Shown here: positions 25,987 through 35,131 of the stretch, piece by piece
How positions within the stretch are numbered: position 1 is the stretch's first letter
Layout of the letters: every line of letters begins with the position of its first letter
Origin: Paenibacillus barcinonensis
Lineage (GTDB): Bacteria > Bacillota > Bacilli > Paenibacillales > Paenibacillaceae
Length of the DNA: 64,000 nt
Assembly: GCF_003217495.1 (NCBI RefSeq)
Contig: NZ_QJSW01000010.1
Coordinates: 62,001-126,000, forward strand
Reading direction: 5' to 3'
The notes under the pieces: generated by a model
Databases searched by the model: none
The model's input: only the letters and a program-made list of their open reading frames with translations
What the model was told of the DNA's origin: nothing
Made by a program: the position numbers and the translations under genes

Positions 25987-26014
25987 GGCCTCTTCGGTTA
26001 ACGAAAGGCCTTTT
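25987..26014 (+). terminator. Terminator of the esterase-xylanase-lipoprotein operon
   Basis: GGCC and TTCG pair with CGAA and GGCC around a short loop and are followed by TTTT. Confidence 0.75.
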
Positions 26015-26121
26015 GGCATAAGATGTCTTGCTGGGACAACATCTTTAAAAGTGAATATCTATTCTTTAAACTTTGCTATGGTTCATGCTTCAGGCTGGAT
26101 ATAAAATGGAAATACCAACCA

Positions 26122-26136
26122 TGTAAGCGCTTTACA
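26122..26136 (+). promoter_or_regulatory. Palindromic cre-like box before the lichenase gene
   Basis: TGTAAGCGCTTTACA is an almost perfect palindrome with the cre core, about 110 bases before the lichenase start. Confidence 0.6.
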
Positions 26137-26232
26137 TAAGCGAGGAGGCTGAATAATAGCAATATGCTGCATGATCTGAATGACGTTTCCTATCCTTTGT
26201 TAAATGGTTGGAATCAGTGATGGAGGTGTATG

Positions 26233-26946
26233 ATGAAGAGGAAAACATGGTTCACATTAATGGTATCGGGAGTGGTTTCATTATTTATTTCAGTAAGCGC
26301 TTTCGCAGGGTATGTATTTTGGGAGCCGCTAACGTATCACAATCCAAGCACATGGCAGAAGGCAGATGGGTACTCCAACGGCTCGATGTTCAATTGTACA
26401 TGGCGAGCGAACAATGCTAATTTTACTAATGACGGTAAGCTGCGTTTGAGTCTGACAAGTCCTTCAAACAACAAGTTTGATTGTGGTGAGTATCGGTCAA
26501 CGAATACTTACGGGTATGGTCTGTATGAGGTCAGCATGAAACCTGCTAAAAACACAGGAATTGTATCCTCCTTCTTTACGTATACGGGACCAGCCCATGG
26601 CACACAATGGGATGAGATTGATATTGAGTTTCTTGGCAAAGACACTACCAAAGTACAATTCAATTATTATACAAACGGTGTAGGAAATCATGAGAAAATT
26701 GTAAATTTGGGCTTCGATGCGTCCCAAGGGTTCCATACGTATGCGTTTGATTGGCAGCCTGGACATATCAAGTGGTACGTGGATGGTGTGCTCAAGCATA
26801 CAGCTACAACGAACATTCCAAAGACACCAGGTAAAATCATGATGAATATCTGGAACGGAACAGGTGTTGACGGCTGGCTTGGATCGTATAATGGGGTTAA
26901 CCCGCTGCATGCAGAATATGACTGGGTGAAATATACGAGCAACTGA
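26233..26946 (+). CDS. bglS: GH16 endo-beta-1,3-1,4-glucanase (lichenase)
   Basis: GGAGG is six bases before the second ATG, giving 237 residues; an ATG one codon earlier is the alternative. A signal peptide ends at SAFA (25). The GH16 jelly-roll carries the catalytic motif DEIDIEF with Glu128 as nucleophile, Asp130 and Glu132 as acid/base, plus the short loop typical of bacterial lichenases. Cys55 and Cys84 may form the conserved disulphide. The enzyme cuts mixed-linkage glucan of cereal walls. It is monocistronic, with a cre-like palindrome upstream and a terminator downstream. Confidence 0.95.
   Translation: MKRKTWFTLMVSGVVSLFISVSAFAGYVFWEPLTYHNPSTWQKADGYSNGSMFNCTWRANNANFTNDGKLRLSLTSPSNNKFDCGEYRSTNTYGYGLYEVSMKPAKNTGIVSSFFTYTGPAHGTQWDEIDIEFLGKDTTKVQFNYYTNGVGNHEKIVNLGFDASQGFHTYAFDWQPGHIKWYVDGVLKHTATTNIPKTPGKIMMNIWNGTGVDGWLGSYNGVNPLHAEYDWVKYTSN
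26292..26305 (+). promoter_or_regulatory. Second cre-like box inside the lichenase signal-peptide codons
   Basis: AGTAAGCGCTTTCG fits 12 of 14 positions of the cre consensus and lies within the sequence for the signal peptide, where CcpA boxes often act as roadblocks. It could also be coincidence of codon use. Confidence 0.4.
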
Positions 26947-26983
26947 TTAAGGTTGAGCTGCGTGCGACGTTTCGAGCATGCAC

Positions 26984-27023
26984 AACAGAGGAGCGGAGTT
27001 TATCCGTCATCCTCTGTTTTTTA
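26984..27023 (+). terminator. Terminator of the lichenase gene
   Basis: AACAGAGGA pairs with TCCTCTGTT over a loop of 17 bases and runs into TTTTTT. Confidence 0.8.
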
Positions 27024-27147
27024 TTTTCAGATTGAGTTGAATTCATGCCATAATTGGATAGGATATGATACTTTACATAACTAAAGAAACGTAAGATGAT
27101 GAGGGAAAAGGGTAAATTACAACTTCACTTGGAGAGGATGGAAATAC

Positions 27148-27714
27148 ATGTTCAGTAACGAAAACCGAACTCAAGCATCCGAGCAGTTAATTGAGCTGTT
27201 AGGACAACCATATGATGCCAAGCAGATACAAGCTATACTGGAACCTTTCGGTGTAAAAAGAATAACGAAACCGGATAGTCCTTTTCAAGATGACATCATC
27301 TGGTCTGTCAAGGCATCTGTTCGAATTGATGTGTATCGCTCCCCGAAAATCAACAAGCTAACCGGACGTGATGATCTCTCTGGCGATCAGTGGGTCGTTG
27401 GAGCTATTTTATTTCTTGCACCAGGATCGGATGATCGTATTAAAAAACCGTTTCCCGGACAACTGCCCCAAGAAATAACGATGAATGCAGCACCTGATGA
27501 ATGGATCGAGGCATATGGTCAGCCGGATATTTATGAGCAGGGTGACTGGCTTGGCGGCAGCGGCCCCTATCTGGCTTGGCGCAAGTCCGGAATCAATATT
27601 TCTGTTGAGTATGAAACCGATGAAGACACCCGTGTGCTCACTTGTGTGAAGTTCTGTCTGATTGGCTGTATGGGTGCATGGAAAAGCGATTATCCGGAAG
27701 TGTTTGCTCCTTGA
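27148..27714 (+). CDS. Hypothetical protein, 188 residues
   Basis: The ATG follows GGAGAGGATGG. The product is soluble, without signal or membrane segment. It seems to hold two related halves: an N-terminal helix-turn with 'ELLGQPYDAKQIQAILEPFG', and a later 'LPQEITMNAAPDEWIEAYGQPD' stretch, the latter resembling the LP-x-G-L-x-F-x-M-x-x-x-x-V-x-x-x-L-G-x-P pattern of many small immunity-like or uncharacterised proteins. I do not recognise a family with confidence. It stands alone between the lichenase gene and the next transporter and may have no link with glycan use. Confidence 0.6.
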   Translation: MFSNENRTQASEQLIELLGQPYDAKQIQAILEPFGVKRITKPDSPFQDDIIWSVKASVRIDVYRSPKINKLTGRDDLSGDQWVVGAILFLAPGSDDRIKKPFPGQLPQEITMNAAPDEWIEAYGQPDIYEQGDWLGGSGPYLAWRKSGINISVEYETDEDTRVLTCVKFCLIGCMGAWKSDYPEVFAP

Positions 27715-27805
27715 TAAGCAAGAAAGAGAACAGTGAGACATTATATACATTGTACTAATACAACATCCGTATTCACTTTTTAATATCCTAAATTAATGCA
27801 ATAAA

Positions 27806-27851
27806 TGTTGCAATATTAGTATGGGCATACATGCAGGTGATTCATTATGAT
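27806..27851 (+). promoter_or_regulatory. Activator motif and -10 of the solute-binding gene
   Basis: TGTTGCAATATTAG (27806-27819) lies 40 bases, start to start, before TATGAT (27846). The same 14-mer lies 39 bases before the TATAAT of the permease promoter at 33140-33184. No good -35 is present, which suits an activator-dependent promoter. Confidence 0.6.
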
Positions 27852-27896
27852 GGACTCTGTAGACAACATCATTACATAGACAGGGGGACACACAAG

Positions 27897-29591
27897 TTGA
27901 AAACAAGCAAGAAGAGGAAGATTGGCGGTTTGGCTTTGGCAGGAATGTTCGCGCTTTCAGCAGTTCTGAGCGGCTGTAACAGTGGAGCAAGTAAAGAGGC
28001 TGCGTCAGGCACACCGAGCGCACCAAGTACGGCACTGGAGATGAAGGACGGGAAATATGATCCACCAGTGAGCATCACCTATTTGCGCCCATGGGGACCG
28101 GATGTGAAATTCAAGTCTGGTGAAGACCAGGATAATAACGTGCATACTAAATGGGCCAAAGACAAGCTGGGCATTGAATTGAAAAATCAATGGGTATCCC
28201 CATCCACCAACAACGCGTTTGAGACGAAGCTTCGTCTGTCTCTTGCTTCCAATGCAGAGATGCCGGATATCATTTCGTATCGTGGTGAATTCAATCTGGT
28301 GCGTGAGCTGATTGAAACGGGAAAATTCGTGGATGCGGGAGAATTGTTCGATAAATATGCAAGCGACACCTGGAAGGCTGCCGTTAATGAAGATCCTTCG
28401 GTATGGTATCCTTACATGCAGGATGGCAAACGGATTGGTATTCCGATTCTGGATTACTCCTACAACGGTGATCCAGTGATGTGGATTCGTGAAGACTGGA
28501 TGAAAAAGTTTAATTTGCAAGCTCCAAAAACGCTGGCTGATCTTGAAGTAATTATGGAAACGTTTACGAACAAAGACCCGGATGGTAATGGTAAAAAGGA
28601 TACCTATGGTCTGACAATTGGCTTCAAAAACTGGCTGAATACGTGGATGTCAGATGCAGGCTGGATCTTTGGAGCATACGGCACGATGCCAAATCAGTGG
28701 AATCTCAAGGACGATGGAACGTTGGAATACGGTTCTGTGAATGCAGGTGCGAAACAAGCTCTTGCTACACTGCATGACTGGATGAGCAAAGGATACATCC
28801 CGGAAGAAGCGGGTGTATATGACGAAACCAAGGCAGCGGAAGAGTTCACAGCTGGTAAAGCAGGTATCGTGGTTGGACCACACTGGATGCCGGCATGGCC
28901 GCTGGAAGATGTGAAGAAAAACAATCCTGAGGCAGAGTACAAAGCGTATCCGATTCCGTCCGGTCCAGATGGAAAAGCAGGCAGACACGGTACATCCAAC
29001 GGTAACGGTGTAATCCTGATTAACAAAGACATGAAAAACCCTGAAGCATTCTTCACGTATCAGAATTATCTGTTTGACAACTACGCCAATCCAAAAGCTG
29101 GCGGTGAATTCGAGCATGGCTTCGCTGAAGGCTATGACTGGGCAATGAAGGACGGCAAACCAACAACGGATGCCAGTGTGACAGGCGGTTTTGCACCTGA
29201 GAAGTACACATTGACATTTGATGGCGCGCGTATTCCAAGCCTGAGTATGACAACACTTGCCAAGCTGGCAAACGGAGAAGAAGCAACTACACCATTTGAG
29301 AAAAAAATGCAAACAGGTGTACCTCAACCGATGCTGGAAGCTGCAAAAATTGTTCTGGATCAGAAGGATATTGTGATGAACCAAATGTTTACTGGATCAC
29401 CAACCATGACGATGCAGATGAACAATGATATCTTGACCAAAATGGAAAAAGATACGTTCTCTCAAATTATCTATGGCAAAGCTCCAATTGACGCATTTGA
29501 CACGTTCGTAGAGAAATGGAAATCTTCTGGCGGCGATCAAAGCACGAAGGAAGTCAATGAGTGGTACCAATCCGTAACCAGCGGCAAATAA
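27897..29591 (+). CDS. Solute-binding lipoprotein of the second regulated transporter
   Basis: The TTG behind AGGGGGACACACAAG gives 564 residues; a longer frame from 27831 contains the promoter. The lipobox is AVLSGC. The remainder is a large LplA/YtcQ-type solute-binding protein with TFTNKDPDGNGKKDTYGL and a long C-terminal lobe ending in NEWYQSVTSGK. It is separated from its likely permeases (33247-35091) by the two-component genes on the opposite strand but shares a promoter motif with them. The downstream SLH-GH16 laminarinase suggests beta-1,3-glucan oligosaccharides as ligand, by context only. Confidence 0.88.
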   Translation: MKTSKKRKIGGLALAGMFALSAVLSGCNSGASKEAASGTPSAPSTALEMKDGKYDPPVSITYLRPWGPDVKFKSGEDQDNNVHTKWAKDKLGIELKNQWVSPSTNNAFETKLRLSLASNAEMPDIISYRGEFNLVRELIETGKFVDAGELFDKYASDTWKAAVNEDPSVWYPYMQDGKRIGIPILDYSYNGDPVMWIREDWMKKFNLQAPKTLADLEVIMETFTNKDPDGNGKKDTYGLTIGFKNWLNTWMSDAGWIFGAYGTMPNQWNLKDDGTLEYGSVNAGAKQALATLHDWMSKGYIPEEAGVYDETKAAEEFTAGKAGIVVGPHWMPAWPLEDVKKNNPEAEYKAYPIPSGPDGKAGRHGTSNGNGVILINKDMKNPEAFFTYQNYLFDNYANPKAGGEFEHGFAEGYDWAMKDGKPTTDASVTGGFAPEKYTLTFDGARIPSLSMTTLAKLANGEEATTPFEKKMQTGVPQPMLEAAKIVLDQKDIVMNQMFTGSPTMTMQMNNDILTKMEKDTFSQIIYGKAPIDAFDTFVEKWKSSGGDQSTKEVNEWYQSVTSGK

Positions 29592-29626
29592 GCTGGAAGG
29601 AAGGTAGTGTAACAGAGTAAAAGAGT

Positions 29627-29660
29627 AGAGGCCTTGCTGGAGTGATCCGGCAAGGTCTCT
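29627..29660 (+). terminator. Hairpin after the solute-binding gene
   Basis: AGAGGCCTTGC pairs with GCAAGGTCTCT across 12 bases. The U-run is poor (TGCTGTC), so it may be an mRNA-stabilising end or a weak terminator between converging genes. Confidence 0.6.
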
Positions 29661-29741
29661 TGCTGTCATAATCTTTTACAAAGGAGGAGTTGGTTCGTAG
29701 TGTTTCCATCTGACAGTAAAGTACCCTTGGAATACTGTTCA

Positions 29742-31382
29742 TCAGACGGGCAGGTTCTCTCTGTATTCCTGCGGAGTCAGATCGTAGAACTTCTTGAACA
29801 CCCGGATGAAATACGCCGTGTTGTTGTACCCGACAAGCTCTGCAATTTCAAAAACCTTGGAGCTGGACGAGCGCAAATAATAAGCGGCTTTCTCCATACG
29901 CAGTCGGTAGACATAGGCGGTCAACGCCTCACCCGTCTCGGTCTTGTACACTTTGGACAAATATACCGGGTGCAGGTGAACATGATCGGCAATGGCCGGG
30001 AGTGAGACATCGGAAGCGAGATGCTGATCTACAAAGCTTTTGACACTTCGAACGATGGTGCTGTGATTGTCCTTCAGCTCTTGTTCAGCATCCTCGCTGA
30101 TGGAATACAGTGTTCGTATGGACCAGTCCTTCAGCTGCTGCGCTGTGGCATATACTGGAGCCTGGAAGTACTTATATGTTTCGGTAGGAAGAACAGAAGA
30201 AACCTGTTTTCCATTCTTATGAATGATATAAGCGAATGCTCCGGCTAAAGCATGGTAGACCTCGATGGTTGTTTCAGCAATGTCGTGATGCTGCCCGGAC
30301 TCCAGCAATTCTTCAAAAATAACACCGATTTTCTGTTCGACGGCATCGAATCGGCCCGCTTCCAGCAGACTGATCAGTGTCGGCGGGTTATACAGAGAGC
30401 GAATAGCAGGCAATGGGTGTACATCCTTATCATCTGATGCAGTGATAAACAGTCCCTGTGCCTGACCCATACGCTTCCGCATGGACCGAACCGCACTTTC
30501 GTAGATGGCCCCAATCTCGTAAGGGAACCTGCCCCAATGAGAGACGGAGATGGAGATCGCTCCTTTGAGGTAGAGCTGAACATTGGTTTGAATCTGAGCC
30601 GCATAATGCTCCAGCAGCGTCTGGGGTTTCTCCTCTTTGTTCATGTTCTGCAAGGCGCCCTTTTTAACACTGACCAGAACCACGAGATAATCATGCACGT
30701 CCCGTGTGTGCCAGATGTGAAAATGATGCTGCATCACTTCACTGATGATATTGCTGATCGCATATTGCATCAATGACAGATCGCGATCTCCCATCTCGGA
30801 AAGATGCTCCTCCATGCGAATGACCAACATGCCTAGTTCCTCCCCAATGGAGTAGGGGAGCTCCAGAAGCTCCAGCTTGTCCGCCAGTGCGGAAGGGGAG
30901 TAGGTCTTGCCTGTAAGTAATTCATGAAGCATGGTGGACTGCAGCAGTGGCAGATTATCCTGAAACGCATGCAAAGCCCGTTGATAGGAGGCCGCAGTTT
31001 CCCATTTCTGCTTGATTCGGTCCACCAGGCGCTGCACAGTTTCAATCAGGTCTTCATCACTTACAGGTTTCAGCAAATAATCAAAGCTTTCCTGAGCCAT
31101 CGCTTGCTTGGCATATTCAAAATCGGCAAAGCCGGACAGTAAAATTGTTTGCACATGTGGCCACTTCTCATGAATGGTCGTAATCAGATCAATACCGGAC
31201 ATCTCCGGCATACGAATGTCAGTAATCACAATATCTATATCATGATTCTCCATAATCTCAAGTGCAACAGCCCCGGATAACGCCTCATGTACTGTACTGA
31301 TTCCGCAGCTTTCCCAAGGGATTGTCTCAGCCAGTGTTTCTACAACGGATCGCTCATCGTCTACTAACAAAATTTGTAACAT
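29742..31382 (-). CDS. Two-component response regulator, YesN/AraC type
   Basis: The ATG at 31382 is preferred, with AGGTGAAG overlapping the kinase stop; a GTG three codons upstream is possible. The protein has 546 residues. Residues 1-120 are a receiver domain with the acidic pair Asp8-Asp9, phospho-acceptor Asp55 in DIVITDIRMPEMSG and Lys in LLKPVSDED. The long middle region is of YesN type. The C-terminal 100 residues are an AraC DNA-binding unit (SLPAIADHVHLHPVYLSKVY, KVFEIAELVGYNNTAYFIRVF). It is co-transcribed with the upstream kinase gene. It probably activates the flanking solute-binding and permease genes through the shared TGTTGCAATATTAG motif. Confidence 0.93.
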   Translation of the reverse strand: MLQILLVDDERSVVETLAETIPWESCGISTVHEALSGAVALEIMENHDIDIVITDIRMPEMSGIDLITTIHEKWPHVQTILLSGFADFEYAKQAMAQESFDYLLKPVSDEDLIETVQRLVDRIKQKWETAASYQRALHAFQDNLPLLQSTMLHELLTGKTYSPSALADKLELLELPYSIGEELGMLVIRMEEHLSEMGDRDLSLMQYAISNIISEVMQHHFHIWHTRDVHDYLVVLVSVKKGALQNMNKEEKPQTLLEHYAAQIQTNVQLYLKGAISISVSHWGRFPYEIGAIYESAVRSMRKRMGQAQGLFITASDDKDVHPLPAIRSLYNPPTLISLLEAGRFDAVEQKIGVIFEELLESGQHHDIAETTIEVYHALAGAFAYIIHKNGKQVSSVLPTETYKYFQAPVYATAQQLKDWSIRTLYSISEDAEQELKDNHSTIVRSVKSFVDQHLASDVSLPAIADHVHLHPVYLSKVYKTETGEALTAYVYRLRMEKAAYYLRSSSSKVFEIAELVGYNNTAYFIRVFKKFYDLTPQEYRENLPV

Positions 31383-31391
31383 GTACTTCAC

Positions 31392-33101
31392 CTACTCGTT
31401 GATATTGTTGTACCATGTGATGCTCACTTTGACTCCGCCGCGTGACCCATGTTCATAACTCAGACCCGCTCGTTCACCATACAAAAAAGACAAACGCTGA
31501 TGAACATTCCAGGTCCCGCATCCCATACTTCCATCAAGCGGTTTGTGCAAATTATTTGTTAACTCTTGCATCTGATTTTCTGTCATACCCCGTCCGCTGT
31601 CCTCCACAGTTATCGTGCTCAATTCATCCGTATGATGGCCTGTTATCGTGATATGTCCGTCTTCAGTTCGTGGTTCGATACCGTGAATGATAGCGTTCTC
31701 AACGATAGGCTGTAACGTTAATCTAGGTATTCTCATATGCAGCATATCATCAGGTATATCAATCGTATAATGCATGCGTTCCAGCCGGAGCTCCTGTATT
31801 TCCAGGTAGTTTTTCACCATCGTAAGCTCTTCCTTGATCGTTGCCTGATCATTCTCTGATCTCGTTATGTAACGGTAATATTCGCCCAGGTTAAGCGACA
31901 TCGCCACAACAGCCTTTTCATTTTTCATCCGCGCCATATTTTTGATATAGAAGAGACAGTTGTACAGAAAATGCGGATTAATCTGTGATTGCAGCTGCTT
32001 CAGCGTAGCTTCACGTCTTCTAAGCTGCTCCTCATATACATTCTCGATCAGCTCTTGAATCCGCTGGGCCATGATGTTAAATCGTGCAAATAACAAGCTG
32101 AACTCATTACGAGATGTATAATGCAAACGAACGGAAAAATCTCCAGTCGATAAACGATTCGTGCCCTTAACGAGCTGAAGCAGTGGAAGCTGCACACTTC
32201 GATACAGCACATACAGCACAACGACACTCATTGCAATCAATACCGCGATGGAAGCATAAAAGAGGTTACGGCTGTTCGTAATGGGCCCTAAAATCTGCTG
32301 CATCGGTACATAATCCACGTAGTACCATCCAAGACTGCCCGATTGAATATACGAGACATAGTACTCCGTGTGGTCCAGAGTGGTGGTGAATCCCCCTTTG
32401 CCCGATAGTGTCATCTCTTTGAGCTTGGACTGAACCGCATTCAGGGTGTCATTCGCTTTGCTGTTGCTGATTAAGCCCAGTTCGGGATGGAACATAAAGG
32501 GGTCACCTTTATTATTAAGTTTATTCTGATCGAGCATGTTGATTAAATGGCGTACTGGGAAGCTGATCTTTGTGATGAGTCGGGATCTTCCTGGTGTATC
32601 CATAGCTGTTGTGGGGTCCGTTGTGTACCACTCAAACTGCTCATGCGTGTAGGCCCAGGATTTTGAAAGCGGCTTGGAAAATTCATCCTTCCTATATGGG
32701 ATATAAGCATAATAATCCGTGGAAATGACTTTTTGCAACCTTGGAAAATACAGTGTAATCGTCGAATGCCATTTGCTGGCGGCGTTATACAGATTCATTT
32801 TTTCAAGAATAGCGCTTCCAACCTTGACACGTTCATAAGGAACATCCTTGTAATCTGGACGCTGATATTCCTGAATGCTGGAGTCCTGTCCAATAGACAT
32901 ACCGTAGAGTGATAATTGGTATATATTGGATTCTACTGAGTCGGCAAAAGTGGAGAGATGATTCATCGTGTTGTTCTGAATTTCATGTTTAATCACACGT
33001 ACACTCTCCCGATTCGAGTAAGTGTAGAGGAACAGCACCAGGACAAGCAGCACCACAAAGAGCAGCGTAATTTTGGTAAAGACATTCAGACGAGCGAACA
33101 A
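31392..33101 (-). CDS. Sensor histidine kinase, YesM/LytS type
   Basis: The 569-residue kinase starts at TTG behind GAGGAGG. Membrane helices lie at about 12-32 and 280-300 around an extracellular Cache-like sensor. A HAMP domain follows (about 302-355), then the His_kinase motif SQINPHFLYNCLFYIKNM with the phospho-acceptor His near residue 376, and a HATPase_c domain (N box VENAIIHGIEPR, G box DSGRGM, and GTWNVHQRL). Its stop is nine bases from the regulator start, so the pair is coupled. It presumably senses an external sugar, possibly together with the solute-binding protein, and phosphorylates the downstream regulator. Confidence 0.93.
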   Translation of the reverse strand: MFARLNVFTKITLLFVVLLVLVLFLYTYSNRESVRVIKHEIQNNTMNHLSTFADSVESNIYQLSLYGMSIGQDSSIQEYQRPDYKDVPYERVKVGSAILEKMNLYNAASKWHSTITLYFPRLQKVISTDYYAYIPYRKDEFSKPLSKSWAYTHEQFEWYTTDPTTAMDTPGRSRLITKISFPVRHLINMLDQNKLNNKGDPFMFHPELGLISNSKANDTLNAVQSKLKEMTLSGKGGFTTTLDHTEYYVSYIQSGSLGWYYVDYVPMQQILGPITNSRNLFYASIAVLIAMSVVVLYVLYRSVQLPLLQLVKGTNRLSTGDFSVRLHYTSRNEFSLLFARFNIMAQRIQELIENVYEEQLRRREATLKQLQSQINPHFLYNCLFYIKNMARMKNEKAVVAMSLNLGEYYRYITRSENDQATIKEELTMVKNYLEIQELRLERMHYTIDIPDDMLHMRIPRLTLQPIVENAIIHGIEPRTEDGHITITGHHTDELSTITVEDSGRGMTENQMQELTNNLHKPLDGSMGCGTWNVHQRLSFLYGERAGLSYEHGSRGGVKVSITWYNNINE

Positions 33102-33139
33102 TGCTTAACCTCCTCAAGTCATTAAAATATTGATATCGT

Positions 33140-33184
33140 TGTTGCAATATTAGGATATAGATCCCTAATAACCGTTGCTATAAT
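33140..33184 (+). promoter_or_regulatory. Activator motif and promoter of the permease operon
   Basis: TGTTGCAATATTAG (33140-33153) precedes a poor -35 region and TATAAT (33179-33184). The motif and its spacing repeat those before the solute-binding gene at 27806. It lies in the gap between the divergent kinase and permease genes, so it may also control the two-component genes. Confidence 0.62.
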
Positions 33185-33246
33185 TTTAATATACAAGTTC
33201 ATATCCACTTGTAAAATACAAAATTTAGAACATGGGGGATGTAGGG

Positions 33247-34197
33247 GTGAAGGAACATACGTTAGAGACGCCTCGTAAGGGGAGAGCCGCCAAGGTTAGA
33301 CAGCGCTGGAATATGCAACGGAATTGGTCCTTGCATATGATGCTTGTACCGGCAGTTTTGCTGGCTGTTATTTTTCAGTACATACCAATGGGCGGTATTG
33401 TCATTGCCTTTCAGGATTTTAAACCTTACCTCGGATTTACCGAATCCAAGTGGGTAGGTTGGGATAACTTCAAGTATTTATTTTTGTATCCAGACGTAGG
33501 TCAGGTTATCTGGAACACACTGGTCATTGCATTTTTCAAAATTATTGCAGGCCTCGTTGCTCCATTCCTGTTCGCCATTTTGTTGAATGAGGTTCGTTTG
33601 ACTGCTTTTAAAAGGGTCAGCCAAACGCTCGTATACCTGCCGCACTTTCTGTCCTGGGTTATCCTTGGCGGGATTTTGCTGGATATTCTCTCTCCGCAGG
33701 GAGGCATGGTCAACCAACTGATTGTTGCCCTGGGCGGAAAACCGATATTCTTTTTGGGAGATGGAACATGGTTTCGGATAACACTGATTGTAAGTGATGT
33801 CTGGAAAGAGTTTGGCTTTGGTACAATCGTATTTCTGGCCTCGCTGTCCGGCATTAATCCTGCACTGTATGAAGCAGCTGAGGTGGATGGAGCGAATCGC
33901 TTCAAGCAGACGCTGCACATTACGATTCCTGCACTGATGCCGATCACAATTGTACTTATGACACTCTCCATCGGTAACATTCTGAACGCAGGCTTTGATC
34001 AGGTGTTTAACCTGTACAATCCGCTCGTTTATGACAAAGGCGACATCATTGATACGTTTGTATACCGTCTTGGTATCCTGAACGGCAAGATGAGCTTTGC
34101 TACTGCTGTAGGACTTTTCAAATCTGTCGTGGCTACCATTCTGATCGTTATCTCATATCGTATGGCTTACAAATTAGCGAACTATCGTGTGTTCTAG
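33247..34197 (+). CDS. Sugar ABC transporter permease (LplB/YteP type)
   Basis: The GTG at 33247 follows a GGGGGATGTAGG site and gives 316 residues; an ATG at 33232 adds five residues but has no ribosome site. Six membrane helices, and an EAA loop EAAEVDGANRFKQTLHITIP. It is the first gene of a permease-permease-surface enzyme operon divergent from the two-component genes. Partner of the next gene; the solute-binding lipoprotein is probably the one at 27897. Confidence 0.9.
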   Translation: MKEHTLETPRKGRAAKVRQRWNMQRNWSLHMMLVPAVLLAVIFQYIPMGGIVIAFQDFKPYLGFTESKWVGWDNFKYLFLYPDVGQVIWNTLVIAFFKIIAGLVAPFLFAILLNEVRLTAFKRVSQTLVYLPHFLSWVILGGILLDILSPQGGMVNQLIVALGGKPIFFLGDGTWFRITLIVSDVWKEFGFGTIVFLASLSGINPALYEAAEVDGANRFKQTLHITIPALMPITIVLMTLSIGNILNAGFDQVFNLYNPLVYDKGDIIDTFVYRLGILNGKMSFATAVGLFKSVVATILIVISYRMAYKLANYRVF

Positions 34198-34212
34198 AGA
34201 GGAGAAAAGGGC

Positions 34213-35091
34213 TTGTATTACAAAACTAGAGGCTATCGAATATTCAGTGTTGCCAATTATATTTTCCTAGGCGTGCTATCCGTGCTTTGCATTTTGCCAA
34301 TCATTCATATTTTGGCCGTATCGTTCAGCAGCATGGCCCCGGCTTCGTCGAATCTGGTCGGCTTTTGGCCAATCGGCTTTACGACAGATGCATATGTGAA
34401 GACGTTTGGTAATTCTAACTTCATCAATTCGTTGCTCGTTTCGGTGAAACGAACAGTGATTGCTACTATTATCGGTATGGTCATTATGCTGATTACTGCA
34501 TTTCCGCTGTCAAAGGAGGATATTAACTTCAAAGGCCGCTCCATCTACACCTGGTTCTTTGTATTCACAATCCTGTTCAGCGGTGGTCTGATCCCAAGTT
34601 ATATCCTGATCCAGAAGCTCGGTTTGATGGATACCATCTGGGCGCTGGTGCTTCCTGGAGCCTTGTCCGTATGGAATGTCATTCTGATGATGAACTTCTT
34701 CCGAGGCTTGCCTAAAGAACTGGAGGAAGCAGCATATCTGGATGGTGCAGGTCATATTAAAACGCTGGCGCTGGTCTACATTCCGCTGTCCATGCCAGCG
34801 ATTGCTACACTTTCCTTGTTCACCATGGTTGGTCAATGGAACTCCTGGTTCGATGGCATGATCTATATGTCCGATGTCAAAAATTATCCACTGGCCTCCT
34901 TGTTGCAGACCATTATCGTGCAGCAGGACCTCAGTAAAATCAACGTTGATCCGTCCATGCTGGAAAATGTATCACAGCGTACGGTTCGTGCAGCTCAGAT
35001 CTTCATCGGAGCGCTGCCGATCTTGGTCATTTATCCATTCTTGCAACGCTTTTTTGTGAAAGGCATCGTAATCGGGGCAGTCAAAGAATAG
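34213..35091 (+). CDS. Carbohydrate ABC transporter permease (LplC/YtcP type)
   Basis: A 292-residue permease that starts at TTG behind AGAGGAGAAAAGG, 15 bases after the previous stop. It has the six-helix layout, the EAA loop EAAYLDGAGHIKTLALVYIP and the YtcP-type ending (FLQRFFVKGIVIGAVKE). It forms the channel with the preceding permease. The SLH-GH16 gene follows after 40 bases with no terminator, so depolymerisation and uptake are co-expressed. Confidence 0.92.
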   Translation: MYYKTRGYRIFSVANYIFLGVLSVLCILPIIHILAVSFSSMAPASSNLVGFWPIGFTTDAYVKTFGNSNFINSLLVSVKRTVIATIIGMVIMLITAFPLSKEDINFKGRSIYTWFFVFTILFSGGLIPSYILIQKLGLMDTIWALVLPGALSVWNVILMMNFFRGLPKELEEAAYLDGAGHIKTLALVYIPLSMPAIATLSLFTMVGQWNSWFDGMIYMSDVKNYPLASLLQTIIVQQDLSKINVDPSMLENVSQRTVRAAQIFIGALPILVIYPFLQRFFVKGIVIGAVKE

Positions 35092-35131
35092 GCTGCCCTG
35101 CAAGTGAAACACATTCGAGGGAGGAATATGG

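Noticed and set aside
26208-26420. Plus-strand frame overlapping the lichenase start
   Set aside because: The lichenase frame there encodes a proper signal peptide and GH16 start; the alternative frame has no similarity.
27148-27714. Idea that the lone 188-residue protein is an immunity protein
   Set aside because: Only a vague pattern resemblance and no toxin gene next to it; left as hypothetical.
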